Source of the DNA: Actinoplanes italicus
Lineage (GTDB): Bacteria; Actinomycetota; Actinomycetes; Mycobacteriales; Micromonosporaceae
Direction: 5' to 3'
Length of the DNA: 64,000 bases
NCBI RefSeq assembly: GCF_003001815.1
Contig: NZ_PVMZ01000019.1
Coordinates: forward strand, 174,658-238,657
The position numbers and the translations under genes were made by a program. The notes under the pieces were generated by a model. The model was not told the DNA's origin. It searched no databases and was given only the letters and a program-made list of their open reading frames with translations. This document shows, one piece after another, positions 40,537 through 49,102 of the stretch. Each line of letters opens with the position of its first letter. Positions within the stretch are counted from its first letter, which is position 1.

Positions 40537-41178
40537 ATGACCCAGGACTCGCTGCTGGGCCGAGCGCTCGCCGACGCGCTGACCACCCCCGACCCCGGCA
40601 GTGACAACGACGAGGTCGCCGTCCGCCTGCTCGACGCCGCCCACGACCAGTTCTGCCGCATGGGCATCCGGCGCTCCACCATGGAGGACGTGGCCCGCCG
40701 CGCCGGCGTCTCCCGGATCACCGCCTACCGCCGCTTCGCCACCAAGGACGCCCTGGTCGAGCACGTCGTCCGCCGCGAGTTCCGGCGTTACTTCGACCGG
40801 TTCCGCGTCGAGATACGGCAGGCCGGCACCGCCGCCGATCGCGTGGTCCTCGGTTTCGTCAGCTCCCTGCAGGCCATCCGGGGCAACCCGCTCATCGGCG
40901 GCCTGATGGACGTCGAACCCGACCTGCTCATCCCGTCGATGATCGCCGACGGCGGTCAGACCCTCGCCACCGTGCAGCGGTTCCTGGCCGGCCAGCTGCG
41001 CCGCGAGCAGGACGCCGGCACCATCCCGCTGACCGTCGACGTCGACCTGGTCGCCGAGGTGTGGGTGCGGCTGTCCGCCTCGTTCCTGGCCATCCCCAGT
41101 CGCGTCGTCGACCTCGACGACGCCGAGCAGTTGCGCGCCATCGCCCGCAACTACCTGCTCCCGATGCTGGCCGGCTGA
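40537..41178 (+). CDS. TetR-family regulator of the lcp locus
   Basis: Regulator of 213 residues with an N-terminal TetR helix-turn-helix (STMEDVARRAGVSRITAYRRFATKDALVEHV, about 47-78). The C-terminal domain is unrelated to well-known ligand pockets. A TetR protein (LcpRBA) represses lcp in Gordonia, and this divergent position suggests the same role. ATG 40537 gives a better spacing to GGGGAGGG than GTG 40531. Confidence 0.87.
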   Translation: MTQDSLLGRALADALTTPDPGSDNDEVAVRLLDAAHDQFCRMGIRRSTMEDVARRAGVSRITAYRRFATKDALVEHVVRREFRRYFDRFRVEIRQAGTAADRVVLGFVSSLQAIRGNPLIGGLMDVEPDLLIPSMIADGGQTLATVQRFLAGQLRREQDAGTIPLTVDVDLVAEVWVRLSASFLAIPSRVVDLDDAEQLRAIARNYLLPMLAG

Positions 41179-41203
41179 AACCCGGCCGGGATTTCAGGCC
41201 AGC
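41173..41203. terminator. bidirectional terminator
   Basis: Hairpin made of GGCTGAAACCCGG and CCGGGATTTCAGGCC with a one-base bulge, including parts of both stop codons of the convergent TetR and oxidase genes. Confidence 0.7.
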
Positions 41204-42138
41204 AGAGCGGCAGTGCGGGCGGCGTCTCCCCAGGACAGGGTGAAACCGGCGCCGCCGTGGCCGTAACAGGCGAACACCGGGCGGTCGTGGCCGGGCACCG
41301 CCTCCAGGCGGATGGTGGGGCGGCCCGGACGGAGGCCGACCGCGCGGGACAGCACCGGCTGACCGGCCAGTTCCGGCACCATGGCGATCACCCGGCGGAG
41401 GATCGCGGCCTCCGTCTCCGGCGAGACCTGCTCGTCCCACGAGCCGGTGTCGCCGGTGCCTCCGCACACCACGTCGTCGCGGCGGGGCACCACATAGGTC
41501 AGCCCCTCCGGGTGGTCGTCGTCGGTGAGCCACTCGGTGAGACCGGGGTTGGCCAGCCGCACCACCTGGCCGCGGATCGGGAAGACCTCGTCGTCGTCGC
41601 CGAGCAGCGCCGCCGACCGCAGCCCGGCCGCCACCACCAGCGCGTCCGGCTCGTCGGCTCGCAGCACCTCGTCGACCGAACCGACCTCGGCCGTCCGGAA
41701 ACGCACACCGAGCGCCGTCACGGTCTCGCGCAGCCAGGCCAGATAGGCGCCGGTCTCCACCAGCGGAACCGTGCAGCGCACACCCGTCGACCCGGCCGGC
41801 AGTGCGGCGGGATCGGCCGGGCCGGTCCGCGGAACGGCCCGCGTCCACGACGTGTCCGGGTCCGGCCGCCGGGACAGCACCGTGCCCGGGCGCATGTGCA
41901 CACCGGTGCGCGGGTCCTCAGCCAGTTCCTCCAGCCGCCGGTAGGTGACCGCCGCCGAATCCAGCACCCGGTCCGAGTGGTCGACGTCGTGCGGGAACCA
42001 GATCGCCGCGGCCACGCCGGAGACGCTGGCCGCGGCCTCCCGGTCCGCGACGACGCGGACCGTGTGCCCGGCCGTCGCCAGCTCATGGGCGATGCTCAGC
42101 CCGATCACCCCGGCGCCCACCACCGTCACGTTGCCCAC
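41194..42138 (-). CDS. D-amino-acid oxidase-like FAD enzyme
   Basis: FAD-dependent oxidase of 314 residues. It has the Rossmann dinucleotide motif VVGAGVIGLSIAHEL (about 5-19), the substrate region VVPRRDDVVCGGTGDTGSWD, and the C-terminal LRPGRPTIRLE...YGHGGAGFTLSWG, all diagnostic of D-amino-acid oxidase. It converts D-amino acids to keto acids with peroxide formation. GTG 42138 is taken as the start; GTG 42159 is an alternative. It is divergent from the inositol-synthase-like fragment. Confidence 0.87.
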   Translation of the reverse strand: MGNVTVVGAGVIGLSIAHELATAGHTVRVVADREAAASVSGVAAAIWFPHDVDHSDRVLDSAAVTYRRLEELAEDPRTGVHMRPGTVLSRRPDPDTSWTRAVPRTGPADPAALPAGSTGVRCTVPLVETGAYLAWLRETVTALGVRFRTAEVGSVDEVLRADEPDALVVAAGLRSAALLGDDDEVFPIRGQVVRLANPGLTEWLTDDDHPEGLTYVVPRRDDVVCGGTGDTGSWDEQVSPETEAAILRRVIAMVPELAGQPVLSRAVGLRPGRPTIRLEAVPGHDRPVFACYGHGGAGFTLSWGDAARTAALLA

Positions 42139-42162
42139 GGGATCACACGATAGCGTCACGCG

Positions 42163-42300
42163 GTGATCGAAAAGGTGCGCGTCGCTGTCGTCGGGGTCGG
42201 CAACGACAAGTCAGCGCTGGTCCAGGGCATCCACCGGTACCGGCGGACCGGGCAGGCGGGGGCGTACCCAGTCCGGAGATCGCCGGGTTCGGCCGTCTGA
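42163..42300 (+). pseudogene. fragment resembling inositol-3-phosphate synthase N-terminus
   Basis: A 45-codon frame begins VIEKVRVAVVGVGN and continues KSALVQGIHRYR, closely resembling the start of actinobacterial myo-inositol-1-phosphate synthase (VRVAIVGVGNCASSLVQGV). It then runs into Arg/Gly-rich residues and a stop. The normal enzyme is about 360 residues, so this is a truncated copy or a broken remnant. It lies between the oxidase start and the HIT gene; nothing resembling the rest of the enzyme follows. It could still be transcribed, as a GTG start is present. Confidence 0.6.
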
Positions 42301-42330
42301 GCCGGTGTCCGGTCTGGATAGTCTGCGATC

Positions 42331-42954
42331 ATGGCTTTGACTCCCGACGAGTTCCACCAGCACGCGCTCGCGGCCACCGACGCCGAGCGCCGCCTTCCGC
42401 TGTCTCGCATGACGATGTGGGAGATCAGCCCGTTCGAGCAGGACGGGTTGCGGGTCACCCCGCTGCGCCCGCCGGTGACGCCCGAGCCCCCGCGACACGG
42501 CGAGGACCCGGCGACGTGCGGCATCTGCGGCAAGCGGGATGAGGGTGTCTGGTTCAACGAGCGCTGGCGGCTGGCCCGGGTCTCCGGTGTCGGGGTTCCG
42601 CTGGTGCTGATGCTCTACCCGCGCGACCACTACGACCTGGCCGAACTCCCCGATGAGATGGCCGCCGAGATGGGCCTGCTCAGCACCCGGATCGTCCGTC
42701 ACATGCAGGCGGTGCCGCACATCGCGCGGGCCCACCTGTACCGGTTCGGCGACGGGGCCGCCCACCTGCACCTGTGGTTTTTCGGCCGTCCGGAGGGCCA
42801 GGCCCAGCTGTGGGGATCGTGGCTGCCGGTCTGGGACGACCTGCTCCCGGAATACCCCGCCGGTCCGGCCGACGCCGATGCCGCCCTGGTCGCGGACGCG
42901 CTGGTCGCCTCGTCGGGCGGCTCCCGCACACCTCAGGGGCTCACGACCCGGTAG
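42331..42954 (+). CDS. HIT-like family protein
   Basis: Protein of 207 residues with a CGICGKRDEGVWF zinc-like motif near 70-82 and LMLYPRDHYDLAELPDEM, followed by GDGAAHLHLWFFGR, a histidine-triad-like motif (H-x-H, third His replaced by Trp). HIT proteins hydrolyse or transfer nucleotides; the altered triad leaves activity uncertain. A TAGTCT element lies 10 bp upstream, so the mRNA may be leaderless. The 3' end overlaps the convergent epimerase by 22 bp. Confidence 0.75.
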   Translation: MALTPDEFHQHALAATDAERRLPLSRMTMWEISPFEQDGLRVTPLRPPVTPEPPRHGEDPATCGICGKRDEGVWFNERWRLARVSGVGVPLVLMLYPRDHYDLAELPDEMAAEMGLLSTRIVRHMQAVPHIARAHLYRFGDGAAHLHLWFFGRPEGQAQLWGSWLPVWDDLLPEYPAGPADADAALVADALVASSGGSRTPQGLTTR

Positions 42955-43829
42955 GAGCCGGAGCGCACGTCGTCCGGCAGAGCGGGACCGCTGGTACTCC
43001 AACCGAACGTGTCGCGCGCCTTGTGGGAGTTGATGCGTGCCGAGGACCGGAGCAGCGCGGCCATCGGCCCCATGGCGATCTCGGCCTGCTCGGCGGTGAT
43101 CGAGGTCGCGGTGGTTCCGGTCAGTTCCGCGATCGCCTCGGCGAGTTCGCGGAAGGTGAACTCGTGCGGCCCGGCCGCGTTGTAGGTGCCCGCCACCGGA
43201 CGCTCCAGCGCGGCCAGATACAGGCGGGCGAGATCGTCCACGTGTACCGGGGTCCACGAGTTGTCGCCGGCGTCGATGTAGGTGGCGGCGCCCGAGCCGG
43301 TCGCGGCGTCGATGAGGCTGGTCAGCAGCAGGGAACCGCCCCGGCCGTAGACCAGACCCGCGCGGATGATGACGCTGTTCAGGCCCGCCGCCTCGCGCGC
43401 CAGCCGCTCGCCCACGAGCTTGAACGGCTGCAGGCCGGGCTCCGGCAATTCCGCCTCCTCGTCGCGGGAGTGGGCGGGGTCGAGCCCGTAGACGAGGTTG
43501 GTGCTGGTGTAGAGGAACGGCTTGCCGGTGCCCGCCTTTCCCGCTCCACGGGTCAGCGCCTCCATCGCGGCGGCTTCCGCCGCGATCGCCTCCTCGCCAC
43601 CGAAGTAGTCGACCGCGGTGTGTACCACGGCATCGGCTTGCGCCGCGGTCTCCTCGAGGAGCGTGGTGTCGGTCAGGCCGCCGAGCAGAGGACGCGCGCC
43701 GGCCCGCGTCGCCTTGGCCGCGGATTCCGGTGACCGGGTCAGCGCCACCACGTCGTGGTCCGCCGCGAGGAGGTGTTCGACGAGTACCGAGCCGAGGTAG
43801 CCGGTGCCGCCGGTGACGAGGATTCGCAT
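42933..43829 (-). CDS. NAD-dependent epimerase/dehydratase
   Basis: Extended SDR-like protein of 298 residues with the NAD-binding loop TGGTGYLGS (about 6-14), a Ser/Thr in YTSTNLVYG and a Tyr-type segment LQPFKLVGERLA where the usual YxxxK is replaced by FxxxG, so it belongs to the atypical SDRs. VHVDDLARLYLAAL and YNAAGPHEFTFRELAEAI match NAD-dependent epimerases and related NmrA-like proteins. Substrate unknown. Start ATG 43829 has GGGAGAGAAC upstream. A double operator-like repeat lies directly before it. Confidence 0.82.
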   Translation of the reverse strand: MRILVTGGTGYLGSVLVEHLLAADHDVVALTRSPESAAKATRAGARPLLGGLTDTTLLEETAAQADAVVHTAVDYFGGEEAIAAEAAAMEALTRGAGKAGTGKPFLYTSTNLVYGLDPAHSRDEEAELPEPGLQPFKLVGERLAREAAGLNSVIIRAGLVYGRGGSLLLTSLIDAATGSGAATYIDAGDNSWTPVHVDDLARLYLAALERPVAGTYNAAGPHEFTFRELAEAIAELTGTTATSITAEQAEIAMGPMAALLRSSARINSHKARDTFGWSTSGPALPDDVRSGSYRVVSP

Positions 43830-43843
43830 GTTCTCTCCCAGGC

Positions 43844-43903
43844 TGAAACGGATGACCTATCCGCTTGCCGTGTTCGAGCTTAGCGGATAGGCCATCCGTT
43901 TCA
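43844..43903. promoter_or_regulatory. double operator-like inverted repeat upstream of the epimerase
   Basis: Two 22-bp arms (43844-43865 and 43882-43903, 21 of 22 paired) are separated by 16 bp. Each arm itself holds a dyad CGGAT-N5-ATCCG (43849-43863 and 43884-43898), so it can be read as two operators for one repressor. No regulator gene is adjacent. Confidence 0.75.
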
Positions 43904-43906
43904 ACG

Positions 43907-44404
43907 TCAGGTCGTCAGCTTGCCGAAGAGCGGATTCCGTACGAGGTCCGGGTAGGCGTCGATCAGCAAGGCCCGGCCGGTCTCGAGGAACGTGGTGAAG
44001 CTTCTCGTCAGGTCGCCGCGATCGGCCCGCGCCGAGACCCTCTCCCGCCGATGTCGACGGCCCGTGTGGGAGCGCGCCTCGAGATAGGTGACGTCGATGT
44101 CGTCGGCGCCGACCGGGCGCAGGCGGATCCGGTCGGCCGACTCGGTGAACCCGATCGAGGCGGGCTTGCCGTCCCTGACGTTCGGCAGGATGAAGGCCAA
44201 GACGGCGAGGAAGTCGAAGAGGGGGACCATGGTGCGTGGCCCCATGATCGTCAGGTCGCCGACGCTGAGGGTCACGCGGGCCGGGAACAGCGAGTAGTGC
44301 AGGCTGCCGGCGTCGAAGTCCTCGGCCTTCCCGGTGAACCACGGCACTGTCCGGGCGGCCGGGGTGATGCCGAGATCCACCTCGTGAAGGACCAGACTGA
44401 CCAC
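43907..44404 (-). CDS. hypothetical protein
   Basis: Protein of 165 residues with no recognised domain. The N-terminal half is beta-rich (MVSLVLHEVDLGI), a hydrophobic segment (FDFLAVLAFILPNV, about 62-75) may be buried or membrane-contacting, and the C-terminus contains FTTFLETGRALLIDAYPDLV. The GTG start follows the GGDEF gene by 11 bp, so it may be its partner in one transcript. The function cannot be inferred. Confidence 0.6.
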   Translation of the reverse strand: MVSLVLHEVDLGITPAARTVPWFTGKAEDFDAGSLHYSLFPARVTLSVGDLTIMGPRTMVPLFDFLAVLAFILPNVRDGKPASIGFTESADRIRLRPVGADDIDVTYLEARSHTGRRHRRERVSARADRGDLTRSFTTFLETGRALLIDAYPDLVRNPLFGKLTT

Positions 44405-44415
44405 GCCGCACGCTA

Positions 44416-45852
44416 TCAGGAGCTGGTCCCGGCCATCACCCAGCGGCCGCGGCCCTGCTTCTTGGCCTCGTACATCGCCATGTCGGCGGTGCGCAGGACG
44501 TCGCTGTCATGGGTGGGGGTGTCCGAGCCGTACGCCGCGATGCCGACGCTGGCGCCGATGTCGAGCGCCTGCCCGGCGTACCGGATCGGCTGGGCCACGT
44601 CGCCGAGCACACGTTCGGCGAGTTTGATCGCGCCGGCCTCCGGCAGGTCGGGGCAGAGCATCACGAACTCGTCGCCGCCGAGCCGGACGACCAGGTCGGT
44701 GGCGCGGACCGCGCCGGACAGCCGCTGCGCCACGGTGGACAGGACCAGGTCGCCGGCATGGTGGCCGTGGGTGTCGTTGACCTCCTTGAAGCCGTCGAGG
44801 TCGACGTAGAGGACCGCGACCGGCCCGGACCGCTGCGGCAGGACCCGCTCCAGCTCGTCGGTGAGCACGGCCCGGTTGGCCAGGCCGGTGAGCGGGTCGT
44901 GCCGGGCCTGGTAGGCGAGCTGCGCCTGGGCCCTCTCCTGCTCACGGACCGCGATGGTGAACCGGGTGAGCACGAACGCGGTGCTCAGCGCGGTGGCGAT
45001 CAGTACGGCGACCGCGTTGACCTCGAGACCGGTCTTGACCAGGCTCAGCGTCGGCGCGGTCAGGAACGCCAGGCCCAGGAACAGCACCCGCGACGGGTGC
45101 AGCACGTTGACCCGCTGCCCCGCGCTGGTGAGCTGAGTACGGTCGGCGTGCATGCAGGCCGCGATGATCATCGCGTTGCCCAGCATGATCAGCGGGCCGA
45201 TGCGGGCGACCACGCTGTTGTAGTCGAAGAAGTACGGCAGCACGTTGTAGCCGATGTCGACGGCCAGGTACAGCGTCACCGCGCCGATCATCAGCCGGAT
45301 CGGCATGCCCCGCTCGCCGGGGGACAGCGCGATGAACAGCACGGCCGCCAGCAGCGCCACGTCGGCGACCGGGTAGAGCGCCGGCACGATCGTCTCGGCC
45401 ATCCCGTACCCGCTGTTCAGGCTCGGCATGATCAGGAACTGCCAGGCGGCGAGCGCGGCGGCCACCGTCAGGGTGAGGCCGTCGAGGACGGCGCCACGCA
45501 GCTGGCCGGGGGCGCGGCGGCGGGCCATCATGACGAGGGCCACCGCCAGGATCGGGTAGCCGGTCAACCAGAAGGCGTCGGCGAGGCCGACCGGTGGCAC
45601 CCGCGACAGGTAGTAGTAGACGAGCTCGATGATGTCGCCGGTCAGCCACAGTGTCTGGGAGACCGCGGCCAGCACCCACGGCCGGCGATCGGGCTCGGGG
45701 GTGCGGGCGACCGCCAGCCACGCCGCGGTGCACAGCGTCAGGTAGGTGGCGAGGTAGAAGATGTTGCCCGCGTCCGTGCCGTACGTGATCACCAGTCCGG
45801 TGACCGCGGACGCCGCGCCGCCGAGAAACACCCAGATGTTGCGGGTTCCCAT
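44416..45852 (-). CDS. membrane diguanylate cyclase (GGDEF)
   Basis: Protein of 478 residues that would make cyclic di-GMP. About eight hydrophobic helices (1-290) form a sensor region, followed by a GGDEF domain (about 310-478) with an intact active site RLGGDEF and an RATD product-inhibition site (RxxD) five residues ahead, so feedback control is expected. The start is ATG 45852 or TTG 45894, neither with a clear ribosome-binding site. No EAL domain is present. Confidence 0.9.
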   Translation of the reverse strand: MGTRNIWVFLGGAASAVTGLVITYGTDAGNIFYLATYLTLCTAAWLAVARTPEPDRRPWVLAAVSQTLWLTGDIIELVYYYLSRVPPVGLADAFWLTGYPILAVALVMMARRRAPGQLRGAVLDGLTLTVAAALAAWQFLIMPSLNSGYGMAETIVPALYPVADVALLAAVLFIALSPGERGMPIRLMIGAVTLYLAVDIGYNVLPYFFDYNSVVARIGPLIMLGNAMIIAACMHADRTQLTSAGQRVNVLHPSRVLFLGLAFLTAPTLSLVKTGLEVNAVAVLIATALSTAFVLTRFTIAVREQERAQAQLAYQARHDPLTGLANRAVLTDELERVLPQRSGPVAVLYVDLDGFKEVNDTHGHHAGDLVLSTVAQRLSGAVRATDLVVRLGGDEFVMLCPDLPEAGAIKLAERVLGDVAQPIRYAGQALDIGASVGIAAYGSDTPTHDSDVLRTADMAMYEAKKQGRGRWVMAGTSS

Positions 45853-45903
45853 GACGAGACGGTCGGCCTGTACCGCCCTGACCTTTGGAAACAACCCTGT
45901 GAG

Positions 45904-46491
45904 TCAGGGCATAGGGCGGCGGCCGAGGGCGGCGAGCAGGCGGTCGAACGGGGGTGCGTCGCCGGGAACGGGGACGGCGGGCCGGAACGGGAAAGTGGGG
46001 GAGAGGCGCTGCTCGTCGTCGGGGACCGCCAGGGCGATCGGCAGCGCCGCCGCGACGAGGTCCGGCTCGGGGGTGAAGGGCACGCCGCGGGCGATGGCGA
46101 CATCCCACGAGTGGACCACGTAGTCGACCAGGTGGAAGCCGACCCCCATCGGGGCGGGGATCGTTCGCGGTGCGATCTCCGGCATGGTGAACGCGGCGTC
46201 GGCCGCGCCCGTGAACGCGGTCAGCGCGTCCCGTGCGGCCTGCCGGTACTCCTCGACCGGGTCGGTGGCGGGCAGTTCCTTCCACGGCTCGGGGTCGGCG
46301 CCGCGCCCGGCGGCGGCCGCGGCGAATCCCCGGTGCTGGGCGGTCATGTGGGCGATCAGGTGGGCCAGGTCCCAGCCGGTGCACGGAGTGGGCCGGGACA
46401 GGTCGGCCGTGGTGATCGGATCGATCAGGGTGATGCTGTGCTCGACGGCGGTGCGGTCGAGGGCGAGAAGGTCCGTGAATTCGATAGGCAT
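45904..46491 (-). CDS. TIGR03086/DinB-like metal-binding protein
   Basis: Protein of 195 residues with the DinB/maleylpyruvate-isomerase-like layout: LSRPTPCTGWDLAHLIAHMTAQHRG at the N-terminus and FHLVDYVVHSWDVAIARG in the middle, giving the three His ligands. Members of this group are often thiol-dependent (mycothiol) enzymes; the substrate is unknown. ATG 46491 is chosen; GTG 46497 is possible. It is divergent, 53 bp apart, from the MarR gene. Confidence 0.82.
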   Translation of the reverse strand: MPIEFTDLLALDRTAVEHSITLIDPITTADLSRPTPCTGWDLAHLIAHMTAQHRGFAAAAAGRGADPEPWKELPATDPVEEYRQAARDALTAFTGAADAAFTMPEIAPRTIPAPMGVGFHLVDYVVHSWDVAIARGVPFTPEPDLVAAALPIALAVPDDEQRLSPTFPFRPAVPVPGDAPPFDRLLAALGRRPMP

Positions 46492-46509
46492 GTGCACATC
46501 ATCTACACG

Positions 46510-46538
46510 CGCTTATTGTTTACGCAAGCGGGTATCGT
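46510..46538 (+). promoter_or_regulatory. MarR operator and leaderless promoter
   Basis: TTGTTTACGCAA (46516-46527) fits the TTG-N6-CAA pattern of MarR boxes, inside the wider dyad CGCTT-N11-AAGCG (46510-46530). A -10-like TATCGT (46533-46538) lies 6 bp before GTG 46545, so the MarR mRNA is probably leaderless. Confidence 0.6.
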
Positions 46539-46544
46539 CAGCGC

Positions 46545-46958
46545 GTGACCAGCGCCCGCCCCGACCTCGCGGCGATGATCGGTCCGCTCGGGCGCACGCT
46601 TCTCGCCCTCGAGGCGCCGATCCTGCAGGCCCATGGGCTGGCCATGTGGGCGTACGCGGTGCTCCTGCATCTCGGCGAGCAGCCGGTGCGCACCCAGAAC
46701 GCCCTGGCCGACGGGATCGGCGCCGACAGGACCCGGATCATCAAGATCCTCGACGACCTCACGGCGCGTGGTCTGATCCGGCGCTGGCCGGACCCGGCCG
46801 ACCGCCGGGTCCGCCTGCTGGCGATCACCGACGAGGGCCGCCGGCTGCGCGACGCTGCGCAGGCCGCCATTCAGGCGGCCGAAGGGGAGCTGCTGGGGCG
46901 GCTGACCCCGGCGGAGCGGGAGACGTTCCTCCAGGCGTTGCGCAAACTCAGCGCCTGA
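46545..46958 (+). CDS. MarR-family transcriptional regulator
   Basis: Regulator of 137 residues with the MarR winged helix: ALADGIGADRTRIIKILDDLTARGLI (recognition helix) and RWPDPADRRVRLLAITDEGRR (wing with the conserved DxRxR). Likely a homodimeric repressor; it probably controls itself and the DinB-like gene divergent from it. Start GTG 46545, immediately after a -10-like element. Confidence 0.9.
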   Translation: MTSARPDLAAMIGPLGRTLLALEAPILQAHGLAMWAYAVLLHLGEQPVRTQNALADGIGADRTRIIKILDDLTARGLIRRWPDPADRRVRLLAITDEGRRLRDAAQAAIQAAEGELLGRLTPAERETFLQALRKLSA

Positions 46959-47005
46959 ACCATCCATTGACCCGCGCATCGAAGTCGTGTCTATGGTCGC
47001 GGGCA

Positions 47006-47022
47006 GAAACTTTCTTTACGAG
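47006..47022 (+). promoter_or_regulatory. shared GAAACTTTC motif upstream of the GH5_4 gene
   Basis: GAAACTTTCTTTACGA (47006-47021) differs by one base from the motif at 49101-49116. The core GAAACTTTC is palindromic around its central base, and TACGAG at 47017-47022 may be the -10 box. LacI- or ROK-type repressors of actinobacterial xylan genes use GAAAnTTTC-like sites. Confidence 0.65.
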
Positions 47023-47053
47023 TTGCGATTGTTTCCCCGACAGGAAGTGACTC

Positions 47054-49102
47054 ATGCCCGCTCCCCAAACCCGAAGAACCACCCTCCATACCGCTCTGGC
47101 GGCTGTCCTCCTCCTCGCCGGCATCTTCGTGGCCGGAGCCGCGCAAGCGGCCGCGGGCTGTCGCGTGGTCTACAAGGTCGCGTCCCAATGGCCCGGCGGC
47201 TTCACCGCCGACGTCACCGTGACCAACCTCGGCGACGCGCTGACCGGCTGGAACCTGAAGTGGAAGTTCGCCGACGGCCAGCGTGTCAACCAGGCCTGGA
47301 ACGCGACCGTCACCGCCGTGGGCGACCAGGTCACGGCCGTCAACGCCTCCTGGAACGCGGCCATTCCTGGAAACGGCAGCGTCGCGTTCGGCTTCAACGG
47401 CTCCTGGACCGGCAACAACGCGATCCCCGGCGCGTTCACGCTCAACGACGTGGCCTGTACCGGCGGTGTCGTCCCGTCGCCGAGCACCTCCACCCCGCCG
47501 CCCGCCGAGCCGGCGGACCCGATGGAGATCGTGGCCGCCATGCAGCCCGGCTGGAACCTCGGCAACACCCTGGACGCGATCCCCGGTGAGACGTCCTGGG
47601 GCAACCCGCTCACCACCCGGGACTTGCTGCGGCACGTCAAGTCGCAGGGCTACAACAGCGTCCGCCTCCCGATCACCTGGAGCAATCACCACGGCGCGGC
47701 CCCCGAGTACACGATCGACGCCGCCTGGCTGAACCGGGTCCGCGAGATCGTCGACTGGGCACTGGCCGAAGACCTGTACGTGCTGATCAACCTGCACCAC
47801 GACTCGTGGCAATGGATCAACACCTACCCGTCGGACCAGGCGGGGGTGACCGCCCGCTACACGAAACTGTGGACGCAGATCAGCGCGGCCTTCCGCGACC
47901 ACCCGGCCGGACTCACGTTCGAGAGCATCAACGAGCCGCAGTTCGCCGGAACCTCCGGCGACGAGCAGAACTATCAGGTGCTGCGCGAGCTGAACGCCAG
48001 GTTCGTCGAGATCGTGCGCGCCTCCGGCGGTGGCAACGCCGACCGGCTGCTGGTCCTGCCGACCCTCTACACCAACGCCGACCAGGGCCGGCTCGACGCG
48101 CTGACCGCCGAGTTCGACGCCCTCGACGACCCGAACCTCGCGGCCACGGTGCACTTCTACGGATACTGGCCGTTCAGCGTCAACATCGCCGGCGGCATCC
48201 GCTACGACACGGTCGTCGAACAGGACCTGACCGGCACGTTCGACCGGGTGAAGACCACCTTCACGGACCGCGGCATCCCGGTGATCGTGGGCGAGTGGGC
48301 GCTGCTCAACTGGGACCACAACCGGCCCGGGATCATCGAACGCGGCGAGTTCCTCAAGTTCCTGGAGGCGGTCGGACACCATGCCCGTACCCGCGGCCTC
48401 ACCACGATGCTGTGGGACGCCGGGCAGTTCCTCGACCGCAACCAGCTGCGCTGGCGTGACCAGGGTGTCCACGACATCATCCGGGCGAGCTGGACCACCC
48501 GCTCCGGCACGGCGTCGTCCGACCAGATCTACCTTCCGCGCACCGGCGCGATCACGGCCAGGACGCTGACGCTCAACCTCAACGGCCTGACCTTCCAGAG
48601 TCTGCGGCACAACGGCGCCGACCTGCTCCGGGGCACCGACTACACGGTCTCCGGCGGCACGCTCACACTCACCGCCGCGGCGCTGACACGCCTGGCGGGC
48701 AACCGCACACAGGGCGTCAACGCGAGCATCGAGGCGCGGTTCAGCGCGGGTGTCCCCTGGAAGATCGACATCATGTCGTACGACCAGCCGGCCCAGACAT
48801 CGGCGTCGGGGACCACGGCGTCGTTCGCGATTCCGACCAGGTTCGGTGGCGACCAGCTGGCCACCATGGAGGCCCGGTACGCGGACGGCACCAACGCGGG
48901 CCCCGCGGACTGGACGCCCTACAAGGAGTTCTGGACCCACTTCCAGCCGGACTACACCCAGAACTCTCTCCTGCTCAAGCCGGAGTTCTTCGCCGAGGTG
49001 AAAGACGGGACAGTCGACCTGACCTTCCACTTCTGGAGCGGCGCGCGTACGTCGTACCGCATCAGTCGAAGCGGTACCACGGTGACCGGATCGCCAAGCT
49101 GA
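47054..49102 (+). CDS. secreted CBM2-GH5_4-X2-CBM46 glucanase
   Basis: Protein of 682 residues with a signal peptide (about 1-35), a CBM2 (about 36-136), a Pro/Ser linker, and a GH5 domain (about 155-475) with acid/base Glu in FESINEPQF and nucleophile Glu in VIVGEWALL. An Ig-like X2 module (about 495-560) and a CBM46 (about 565-675) follow. The GH5_4-X2-CBM46 order is that of Bacillus halodurans Cel5B, which acts on beta-glucan and xyloglucan; the added N-terminal CBM2 targets cellulose. ATG 47054 follows a weak purine stretch. First gene of a cluster with GH43 and LacI. Confidence 0.92.
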   Translation: MPAPQTRRTTLHTALAAVLLLAGIFVAGAAQAAAGCRVVYKVASQWPGGFTADVTVTNLGDALTGWNLKWKFADGQRVNQAWNATVTAVGDQVTAVNASWNAAIPGNGSVAFGFNGSWTGNNAIPGAFTLNDVACTGGVVPSPSTSTPPPAEPADPMEIVAAMQPGWNLGNTLDAIPGETSWGNPLTTRDLLRHVKSQGYNSVRLPITWSNHHGAAPEYTIDAAWLNRVREIVDWALAEDLYVLINLHHDSWQWINTYPSDQAGVTARYTKLWTQISAAFRDHPAGLTFESINEPQFAGTSGDEQNYQVLRELNARFVEIVRASGGGNADRLLVLPTLYTNADQGRLDALTAEFDALDDPNLAATVHFYGYWPFSVNIAGGIRYDTVVEQDLTGTFDRVKTTFTDRGIPVIVGEWALLNWDHNRPGIIERGEFLKFLEAVGHHARTRGLTTMLWDAGQFLDRNQLRWRDQGVHDIIRASWTTRSGTASSDQIYLPRTGAITARTLTLNLNGLTFQSLRHNGADLLRGTDYTVSGGTLTLTAAALTRLAGNRTQGVNASIEARFSAGVPWKIDIMSYDQPAQTSASGTTASFAIPTRFGGDQLATMEARYADGTNAGPADWTPYKEFWTHFQPDYTQNSLLLKPEFFAEVKDGTVDLTFHFWSGARTSYRISRSGTTVTGSPS

